Below, piece after piece: positions 1-8,700 of a DNA stretch of 64,000 bases. The DNA is taken from NCBI GenBank assembly GCA_044426085.1, contig JAWXUU010000001.1:62001-126000 (forward strand), written 5' to 3'. Origin of the DNA: JAWXUU01 sp044426085. Lineage in GTDB: Bacteria; Bacillota; Clostridia; Christensenellales; CAMQZB01. The first letter of the stretch is position 1. Every line of letters starts with the position of its first letter. The position numbers and the translations under genes are program-made. The notes beneath the pieces were generated by a model. The model had not been told where the DNA came from and ran no database searches. It was given only the letters and a program-made list of their open reading frames with translations.

Positions 1-1487
1 CAAGGCTCACCGTTCGATTGTCCTATCACTATTCCTTTCGGATCGTTTATGCTATACGATATGAAAGGGAAAACTGCCGCTAGTGTTGTTGCAGGGATTC
101 CTATTGAATGCCCTATTGTTTGACGTGTTAGATTGTTTGCAATCATCCACTTTGATGTTTCGCCATAGTTATATGACGTCCTGAAATTATCGTTGTTTAT
201 CGCTTTTTTGGCAGCTCTTCTACCCGCCATTTTCATATCTGTTTCATATATTGTCGCACCGAGTGACACATCATAAAGGTGGTCATTCCCAAGTTGCAAC
301 TGCTTTAGCGATTCCTTTAATGAATTGATGTGAATTTCTATACCCATCTTCACCGACTCATCTTGCTCTTGCATAAACCTTAACTTTAGTCCCCGTATAG
401 ATTTGTCAATATCTTTCATCGCCCTATCACGAGGTCGCAACTTGATTTTCATCGTAACCCTAGAATTTGGAAGATGAAATAGATTATACCCCCATGCATT
501 GCCAACTTCGATTGGATAATCTGCAACTGCGATATGACTGGTGATAACATCATCAACTATCGCTCTGTTGAACTTGATATTAATATTTGAGGGCATGAGA
601 TACTCATACACTTGCTCTTTCGTGTAGCCATCATGTAAAAAGTCATGCTTTTCATTACTGTATAAATCCTCTTCATTTAAGAATGGTGTCCACGCATTTT
701 TAACAAATATTCCTAGCTCTTCATTATTGAGAATTTTGGAGCGGATATCTAGCTTGCCAATTTCAAGCGATATTTGCCTTGCTATTTCTTCAGCTTGAGT
801 TTTATAATCTGCTATGATTTGCAAATAAAAATGTTCTGCTTGAAGTCCACCTGATTCAAGTTCTTCATACATCTCACCATTTTTCATCAGTATAAACATT
901 CGCTTGTCATACTCATCTTTTGTCATCTGACCGCTCTTATAATACTGCGTTAAAACTTCAACTTTACTCACGTTGTTCTCGTATATAATTTCGCCATATG
1001 ATATCGCCCTGTTTAGCTTGATGATATGTATTTCTGAATGCTCAATATCTGCTAGAGCTGCAAAACACATCGACATTTTATAAATGATACTGTCCTGTTC
1101 TTCTTCATTTTTGAGGGCAAATGGAATTGGTTTTATTTCTATAATTTTTGAACACATCTTTTCATAGTACAGCGTGTCATCTTGAATTTTTTGAACTGAT
1201 TGCATTATCTTCATATCTTCTTTTTCTTTGGTAAAAGTTTTCTTTGATACTAAGTGCAACAAATATCCAAATGTTATTTGATAAATTCTATCACCATCCA
1301 CTTGCGTGAGCGACAGTATAATAAGCACTATAAGCCCCGCCACAAGATACCATTTGATTTCAATGTTTGAAAGTGATAGACCTGCAACAACTATCAACCC
1401 TACCGCAATGATTAATATATCAAGTAGCGAAAGAAACTTGAAAAAATTATTTCTATATTTGGAATTTTTTGGTATAACTCTTAACAT
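1..1487 (-). CDS. PrgI/VirB4-type conjugation ATPase, N-terminal part (cut by window edge)
   Basis: About 495 codons run to the left edge with no stop, so the 3' end lies outside the window. The start ATG (1485-1487) follows a TAAGGAGG ribosome-binding site. The first ~80 residues hold two hydrophobic segments of the PrgI type, followed by a VirB4-like N-terminal domain ending in a stretch that includes ISYSINDPKGIVIG. In this family the Walker A box comes next, so it should lie just beyond the edge. VirB4 proteins power type IV secretion and pilus assembly at the membrane. The gene starts 11 bp after the VirB6-like gene and belongs to the same minus-strand operon. The call rests on architecture and position; no ATPase motif is visible here. 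Confidence 0.8.
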   Translation of the reverse strand, partial: MLRVIPKNSKYRNNFFKFLSLLDILIIAVGLIVVAGLSLSNIEIKWYLVAGLIVLIILSLTQVDGDRIYQITFGYLLHLVSKKTFTKEKEDMKIMQSVQKIQDDTLYYEKMCSKIIEIKPIPFALKNEEEQDSIIYKMSMCFAALADIEHSEIHIIKLNRAISYGEIIYENNVSKVEVLTQYYKSGQMTKDEYDKRMFILMKNGEMYEELESGGLQAEHFYLQIIADYKTQAEEIARQISLEIGKLDIRSKILNNEELGIFVKNAWTPFLNEEDLYSNEKHDFLHDGYTKEQVYEYLMPSNINIKFNRAIVDDVITSHIAVADYPIEVGNAWGYNLFHLPNSRVTMKIKLRPRDRAMKDIDKSIRGLKLRFMQEQDESVKMGIEIHINSLKESLKQLQLGNDHLYDVSLGATIYETDMKMAGRRAAKKAINNDNFRTSYNYGETSKWMIANNLTRQTIGHSIGIPATTLAAVFPFISYSINDPKGIVIGQSNGEP

Positions 1488-1497
1488 ACTAACCTCC

Positions 1498-4400
1498 TTA
1501 TGGTTTACCCGCAGAGCCACTGCCACCTTGTGTCTTATTTATCCAGTCCTTCATCGTTTCGCCAAATCTTGAACTGCCTACACTAGATGAAACATAGCCT
1601 CCTGCTCCTTTACCAAAGTTTGATACAATTCCTTTAAATCCACCCGACGTGCCACCTTGAACTGCACCCGAAATGCCTCCAACAGTAAGTCCTGCTCCAT
1701 GCTTTGCAGTTGTCGCAACTGTTCTCGCCGCATAAACTCCCGTGCCAATCGCAACACCAGCACCAACTTTAGCCATATTCATAAGTGCCATTTGACTGCC
1801 CACATTTTGTTGATGTTCCATGTTTCCTGTTCCTAAAAGTTGAGAGAACACAAGGTTCGCGCCATTCAGAGCGAACGCACCACCAATCACAAAAAGCAGT
1901 TGAATAATTCCGTTTGCAACAGAGTTATTAGTATCAAATATCACCCCTGGATTGATTATGATTTTTGGCACAATCATGAAGTATAAATTTACAGTGAGAA
2001 CAATCGCATAGGCTGATATAACTTTAGATATCATCAAGTCACGCCACTGTTTAAACCTCGTGCCGTCATCTAACGGTTGTGTTGAAATCATGAGGGGTGA
2101 AAGGATATAAAGCAGCATCACATCAAATATTCTTTTCACAAACGTGAAAGAACAAAGTATCAAAGACACAAGCATAGCAATGCACCCTGCAAAGGCGATG
2201 AATACATTTAATCTTGAAGTTGGGATATAATAAATTCCATCTGTATCCGTCCAATTTTCAATGTCCATATAAGCATAGTTTGGGAAAGTTTGTCCTTGAG
2301 AGTAAAGTATACTGTCACTACCAAAAATGGCACTTCTACTTATTTGACCATCGGGAAAAAACATATCCACCGTACTTTCATCTTTAAAATACAGATTTTG
2401 AGCTACTTCCGACCACCTAACACCATCAACTGTCATATCGAAGATTTTAGCCTTATCGTATTCATTTTCAGCAAGCAACATAAGCATTTGCCCGCCATAC
2501 GATATCTCCATATTATCGTTAGCATCTTCAGTGCTATATACAAGTCCTTGTTCTAGTGCCATATTTATTTGCCCCATTATAACGTTAGTGCAAAAAATCA
2601 ACACAACGAGAAGAGTTGGAACTAATATAATATTTACAGCACTTGTTATGAATTTTTCAAATACACTGCTCGCATTCACTTTTTCATCAGACACCTGCAT
2701 TGCTCTTATAAATCCTATGATTGTAAAGAGAAATAACAACGCAAAGCCTATGCACATCGTTCCAACTAAAACAGCTCTCGTTGCATCATCATCAAGGAAA
2801 TAAATCAATAGATTTGATGACTCACCACCGATATTAACATTTTCAAGTCCTACTAATTTTTCAAATAGTCCAATGAGCAAATCAATTACCCCTGCGACAT
2901 AAATTGTCACAGACAAGAATAATTCTTTGATTGCTTCGACATACCAAGCATCGGGGTCTTCCTCTTTCACGTTGTTATTAACAGCTGGAGCTTCAGGACC
3001 ACAATCAGGGCAATCCATCATGCCATCACCTTCGCATAAATAACATTGAATAAATCCATCATTGCCACAAAGCGTGCATGGTGCTTGATAGTATAATGAA
3101 TTATCATAACCAGAGCCATCACAAAATACACAAGCTATGCCATGACTATCTCCACAATCATTTTGACAAGGTATTTCCCCCGCACCAAGACAAGTGTTAC
3201 ACACAATCAATACTGCTTCAGTTGCTTCAACTGTTATAGTTCCGCTCACATAAACATCTGCACAGTCAAAGCACGATAGTTTGACTTCCACAAAATATTC
3301 TGAAGGACTGACCTTCTCTTCTTCGCCATTTTCATCAGTGATTGTTTTCATATCACCCTTGAATGAATATGTGTTTGACGTTGCGTTTTCTATTTCTTCA
3401 CCATCAATATACCATTGATAAGTTATTGGATAGTTATATGCATTACCATCAGAATCAACTCCCGCTGCTATAACTTGCAATGTTTTTGAGGCATACTCTG
3501 TTATGGTTGCATCTGAGAAAGCTGAAGTGACTTCTATATACGTTTTTGCCGCAACTAAGAGCGTTACTTTTGAAGATGTTACAGTAAACCCTTCGTAGCT
3601 CGCTTGCACATATATCAAATATTCGCCTGAATCCAAATTTTCGCCTATTGAAAGCGTGCTTCCTGTTTCACCTGAAATAGCAACTCCATTTCTATACCAC
3701 TGATAAGTGATACCGCTTGAACTCGTTGTTCCATTGGAATACCCTACCTCTGCTGACACAGAGAACTTCGCATTTTCACCTTCTACTATTGACTGCGATT
3801 CTATATCTTTTGTGATAGAAATATCTGTCGCTGCCGCATTGACCGTGAGCGTTGCAACAGTGGAATTTATATCTGAAAATCCATCTGTAGACACCTTTAC
3901 ATAATAGGTATATGTGCCTGAAGATAAATCACTACCTACAGTTATAGAACTGTCTGTTGCACCCGTTATTTGCACGTTATTTTTGTACCATTGGTAGCTT
4001 ATATCACTTGTAGATATTGTTCCATCTGAATATTTCCTTTCAGCAGACACAGCAAACACAGTACTTTCACCTTGAATTATCGCCACGCTTTGAATATCTT
4101 GCGATATATAAAAATCTGTCACCGCAGGTAGCACAGTTAAAACCACGTTTGATGACTTCAAATCATCAAAACCATCCGCTGAAATAATAACGTAGATAAG
4201 CACTGTACCCACTGCTTCATCTTCTCCAATTACTAGCACATTTTCAGTTTCGCCTTCAATCACTGAACCATTTTTATACCATTGATAACTAAGTTCTCCT
4301 ACACTTGTTGTTCCATCGGAATAAATCGCCTCTGCTTCCACCTTAAACACTGTGTTTGAGCCTTCAATAATTGTGACATCTTGCAAATCTTCATTTATTC

Positions 4401-5271
4401 CTAAATTGATCGGTGCAGCTTCAACGGTTACTCCAATAGCTGATGATGTAACATCAGATAGACCCGTTGAAGACACCACTGCTTTAAAATAATACGTTCC
4501 AACACTCAACTGTGAAAGGTTGTATCCATTACTTGTTGCTCCTGAAATCGCTGTTGCCGTGGATGGGACAAAATCTTCATAAGTTGCCATATGCCATTGA
4601 TAGCTAACTTCTGCTGTTTCTGCTGAATATTGAACTTCTGCAACTACTGAAACAGCTGTGTTATCGCCCTCTTTAATGACTTGACTGCTAATGCTTTCTG
4701 ATATTATGCAAATTTCAGGACTGCTTATCATTCCATCAACGCATGATTCACAATCTAAAGTTCCACTACCTGCATTATCTTCCATGAATGCTATATAGTT
4801 TGAATTTGAATAATAAGCGTATGAGTTTGTAATTTTAAAGTATGTACTGCCACTTCCTCCACACGTTGAACAAGCCCAAAACCAATATTCATTGTAATAA
4901 TAAGAAACCACACCACCTGTCACCCTCGTATAATCGGAATCCATAGTGTATCCATATCCTGAGCAATCAGGGCAATCCGTTGAACCTGCACCCAAGCAAT
5001 CAGAACACATTGTATCGAGATAACCAAGTAACATGATTTCATCATTATTTGAATTTGTATCTACAAGCCTATTAATAGTATCCAGTTCACCTGGGTGGCA
5101 ATCATCTGTGCAAACTTCAATTATATTTCCCGACTCGCAGTATTGCATTGCAAATACTTTTTGCTGTTGCCACACAGTGGATAAACCACTAAAATAAGAC
5201 AATACCAAAGCAACAACTAATAATATAGCTATTTTCGGCTTAAACTTTTTGACTCGCATATTATTTTTCAT
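1498..5271 (-). CDS. VirB6-like multi-spanning channel protein with extracellular Ig-like and Cys-rich domains
   Basis: 1,257 aa; start ATG after AAGGAG. Order of parts: signal peptide or first helix (residues ~10-40); a cysteine cluster with CxxC and CxGxG-like motifs (~45-180); five Ig-like repeats, each marked by a YQW core such as ISYQWYKNN (~190-690); a second CxxC-rich cluster (~690-762); about seven membrane helices (~777-1142); a Gly/Ser-rich cytoplasmic tail. The membrane part resembles VirB6/TrbL-type proteins of Gram-positive ICEs (the family often labelled Mbov_0396), which form the inner-membrane channel. It lies between the pilin-like gene and PrgI/VirB4. The large extracellular head is unusual for VirB6 and may contact the recipient or cell wall; that is inference. 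Confidence 0.8.
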   Translation of the reverse strand: MKNNMRVKKFKPKIAILLVVALVLSYFSGLSTVWQQQKVFAMQYCESGNIIEVCTDDCHPGELDTINRLVDTNSNNDEIMLLGYLDTMCSDCLGAGSTDCPDCSGYGYTMDSDYTRVTGGVVSYYYNEYWFWACSTCGGSGSTYFKITNSYAYYSNSNYIAFMEDNAGSGTLDCESCVDGMISSPEICIISESISSQVIKEGDNTAVSVVAEVQYSAETAEVSYQWHMATYEDFVPSTATAISGATSNGYNLSQLSVGTYYFKAVVSSTGLSDVTSSAIGVTVEAAPINLGINEDLQDVTIIEGSNTVFKVEAEAIYSDGTTSVGELSYQWYKNGSVIEGETENVLVIGEDEAVGTVLIYVIISADGFDDLKSSNVVLTVLPAVTDFYISQDIQSVAIIQGESTVFAVSAERKYSDGTISTSDISYQWYKNNVQITGATDSSITVGSDLSSGTYTYYVKVSTDGFSDINSTVATLTVNAAATDISITKDIESQSIVEGENAKFSVSAEVGYSNGTTSSSGITYQWYRNGVAISGETGSTLSIGENLDSGEYLIYVQASYEGFTVTSSKVTLLVAAKTYIEVTSAFSDATITEYASKTLQVIAAGVDSDGNAYNYPITYQWYIDGEEIENATSNTYSFKGDMKTITDENGEEEKVSPSEYFVEVKLSCFDCADVYVSGTITVEATEAVLIVCNTCLGAGEIPCQNDCGDSHGIACVFCDGSGYDNSLYYQAPCTLCGNDGFIQCYLCEGDGMMDCPDCGPEAPAVNNNVKEEDPDAWYVEAIKELFLSVTIYVAGVIDLLIGLFEKLVGLENVNIGGESSNLLIYFLDDDATRAVLVGTMCIGFALLFLFTIIGFIRAMQVSDEKVNASSVFEKFITSAVNIILVPTLLVVLIFCTNVIMGQINMALEQGLVYSTEDANDNMEISYGGQMLMLLAENEYDKAKIFDMTVDGVRWSEVAQNLYFKDESTVDMFFPDGQISRSAIFGSDSILYSQGQTFPNYAYMDIENWTDTDGIYYIPTSRLNVFIAFAGCIAMLVSLILCSFTFVKRIFDVMLLYILSPLMISTQPLDDGTRFKQWRDLMISKVISAYAIVLTVNLYFMIVPKIIINPGVIFDTNNSVANGIIQLLFVIGGAFALNGANLVFSQLLGTGNMEHQQNVGSQMALMNMAKVGAGVAIGTGVYAARTVATTAKHGAGLTVGGISGAVQGGTSGGFKGIVSNFGKGAGGYVSSSVGSSRFGETMKDWINKTQGGSGSAGKP

Positions 5272-5350
5272 CTACAACGCTCCTTATTTTTTTGAATGGG
5301 ATGGGGTTTATACGAACTCCCCTCAAAACGTTTGTTACTGCCTGTATGTA

Positions 5351-5701
5351 TTACGCACCAGTGCCAGTTCCAGTAATAGATGTAGTCAAATCAATATCAG
5401 TAAGCCATGCTGCAAGTTCAGGGATTGCAACGTTCAAGATTACGATTGTTAGGAAAATAGCGACAAAACACACAATAGAGTTTACAAGTGCTTTGTTTGC
5501 TGCCATGATTTGGTTTTCATCTTCTGCCTTAGATTTCTTAACAAGTTTTGTGATAATTGTGATAACACCAAAAGTTGCAACTATTGCTAGAACAACTGGC
5601 ACAAGCACAGTGTTAAATAGTGAAAGAATTGGTTCTAGAATTGCATCAATATCCAAAGTTGTGCTGTCTGCCATAAGTGTTGAAATAATGTTTGTTGTCA
5701 T
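5351..5701 (-). CDS. Small two-helix membrane protein, candidate VirB2-like pilin
   Basis: 116 aa; ATG preceded by AAGGAG. Two hydrophobic segments (residues ~25-50 and ~78-100) flank a short charged loop (KLVKKSKAEDE), with polar, Thr/Gly-rich ends. This size and layout match VirB2/TrbC-type pilins and the small two-helix proteins found just before VirB6 in Clostridia ICEs. There is no classic Sec signal peptide with a cleavage site, and no motif is decisive. Its position between the giant surface protein and the VirB6-like gene supports a role in the mating apparatus. It could instead be a channel accessory subunit. Confidence 0.6.
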   Translation of the reverse strand: MTTNIISTLMADSTTLDIDAILEPILSLFNTVLVPVVLAIVATFGVITIITKLVKKSKAEDENQIMAANKALVNSIVCFVAIFLTIVILNVAIPELAAWLTDIDLTTSITGTGTGA

Positions 5702-5744
5702 AATGTTTCTCCTTTTTTAAAAAACTTTTTAGGGATTCACCCTC

Positions 5745-8700
5745 TTATTTGAATCGAATTCGCCTTCTTCTTGCGAGTTCGCAAGCAACTCCCGCAAGGG
5801 ATATTCCCCCTGCTCCAGTTGCGATTTTGCCCGCTGTGTTCAATTTCCACGCTTTTGAAAAAGTGACCACTGTCGTGTTACCTGCCTTGTCTGAAACTGT
5901 TATTACATACGAACCATCATCAGATATTTCTTCGCCGACTGCATAGCCTACGAAGTCTTTATCATTTTTTGCTACGCTTGCAACAACATTTTCTTCATTC
6001 CAAATAACACTTGCCTTACCTTCCGCAACACCACCATTTATAAAACCAATGGTTTCTACTGTGGGTGGTATTGTATCTATATAAACATCGAGTGTGGTTT
6101 CCTCCCCACTGATGGTATTTTTATACGTTAGTGCATAATGACCATCGCTTGTCAGGCTGATATCATTTCCTTCAAGCTGCGTATACACTAAATCAAAAAA
6201 CATCATCTGCCATTCATAGTCACTAGGAAGCGTGTAGGTGAACTCTTGCATTTCATTTGTCACCACAACAAACTCTGTATAAAACTCATTGCCATAGTCA
6301 TCTGCGGCAAGGAGCGTATAAAAACCAGAGTCTGATATTTCGCTTGAATAATCTATTTGTTCACCATCTTTCGTGATTGTGATTGTTAGATTCTCCCATG
6401 TGTCTACCCAAACAGCAGTGCTTGAAATTAAACCATTTTCCACTGAAACTGATATCCCCACAAGGTTATCTATTTCAAATGTATAGACTGTTTGATTTCC
6501 CGCTTTGTCTGTCATCGTTATCGTATAAAAACCCGAATCAGTGATTTCTTCACCATATTCGTATGTTTCCGAGTTGCCGCCATTATGCTGCAAACGCACA
6601 GTGACGTTGTCTTCCGTCCAACCGAAAGTTACTATTTCTTGTGTTTTCCCACCATCTGTAACACCCACCAAATAACCTATTGGAGCGGTTGTATCAATAG
6701 TGAAATAATGATGATAAACATCATCGCCACAGTATATCGAAACGATATATTCACCATCCGAAGATAATGTATCGCCCCATGAATAGCTACCAAGTTTTGT
6801 GCCATCTTTGATAACACCAATCATCGCATCGCTATCTACCATTGTGAATTTAACAGTGCTGTTATGCACAGTAGGGACTGAGCTTGTAATTCGAGAACCA
6901 ACCGTTATCGTGTATGGCTTGTCCTTTTCGAGAATAGAAAATTCAAAGGAATATATTCTTCCACTTTCAGTCACAACTTTGATGGTATAGTCCCCCACAT
7001 CTTCAATAAGCTCGCCCTTAGAATATGTTTCCCAGTCGCTATCATTTATTGATATGGTTGCTTCAACATTCATCTCTTCATACCAATCAACTTGCACGCT
7101 TTCTGTTGTTGTGCCGTAGTTATCCACTCCCACAAGGAATGGCTCTAAAATGACGTTCATAAGGAAAGTACTTTGATAATTTGTATCGGTTAATGTTGAA
7201 TACTTGTGTCTTAAAATCAAGGTGTATTCGCCATTATTGATGTATTTATATTCAATATTGACTGTTGCAATATTGTCAGTTTGAGATTGGGTATATGTAT
7301 AGCTCTCGCCATTTTTCAAAATCTCAAGTATGTATTTATCTTTATCGTATTCGAGTATCACATTAGAAACCGCCATATTACCCGATATACCGCTCGTATA
7401 AGAAAACGTTGGTGAACCCGCATAAAACTCATAATAATACGAATACGTGTTGCCGTTATGAAGAAGATACACTCTGTAACCACCCTCGCCACCAAAGCTA
7501 TATTCAAGCGTTTGGGCATTTACCGCTGTCCCATTTTTGTCATACATAATTTCATAGCCGTTATACTCAATCCAAACATCTTCATAGCTTGTTAGCAGTG
7601 TTTTGTTAAGAGTTATTGTCACGCTAGAAGTGGTTTTCGCAAAAGTTACACCGACGTTTTCACTGCCTATATTTACAGTAAAGCTAATAGCGTTCCCGCT
7701 TCTGTCATAAATAGTGATTGTGTATGTATCTTCCAAAGTTAGAACTGGCATTTCTTCATCCAAAAGTCTGTACCACGATGTGCCATACTGAGATTTAACT
7801 TTTATCATAGCTTCAGGATCTATATCGTTTAAACTTGTTATCTGAAAAGATTCATAGTAAAAAACTCCATTATCCAATTCTTCAGAACTAAATACCACAT
7901 CAAGTGTTGACCCACTATAATTGGATACGCTCGCTTCTATCGTGCTTATTTCTTTGTCACAATAGACATAGAATTTTGAAGAGTTACCCGCATCATCAGT
8001 TTCTATAATTTCATATAGACCATTGCCACCCACCGCAAACACGCTGCTTATGTTAGTGCCATAAGAGAAATCATAGAATTCACCAGTTGCGATATTTTTT
8101 ACTGTTATCACGCTACTATCGCTGCTTGCAAATGTATAACTTGAAAGCAAATATGCTGTCACTCCATTTATTTCAATAGTTTTTGAATGCATATCTGCAA
8201 ACATCTTTGAAGAGCTGAGTAAACTCCCGTTGAAATATTCCGCACTCACAGTATCAGCAAACATTTCTTTAAATTTGCCGTGCAAGTTTTCTAGTGAAAA
8301 ATAGCAAGTGTAGGTTTTACCCTCGTAGAATTTGTAGTATGTTCCGCTCGAAACCACTTCACCTTCAGCAAGAATTTCAGCAAACACATCAACGCTGTTC
8401 CACGTTGCAGAAACAACCATTGAATTCATTGCATATTCGATATAAGCTGCTTCTGCGTTTTCATAACTCGCATAATACATTCCATTTATTCCAAAATATT
8501 TTGAAACATGGTATACCGACTTTAGGTTAATTTGTTCTTGATTGTAGCTAGGTGCTTTTTTATCAATCTTGATTGTGTAATATTTCTTTGTGTTTTTATT
8601 TGTGTTATCCACAACGATTTGATATGTCACTTCACTGTTTTCATCTGCCGACAAGTCAAATGTTCCTGCTTGCAATGTGCTTTGCGACATTATTTCTCCA

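Noticed and set aside
5292..5720. 142-aa plus-strand ORF
   Set aside because: Exact antisense of the pilin-like gene, whose membrane pattern, start site and operon position are convincing.
5745..5800. LPXTG sortase anchor on the giant surface protein
   Set aside because: The C-terminus has a weak hydrophobic stretch and Arg tail, but no LPXTG-like motif.
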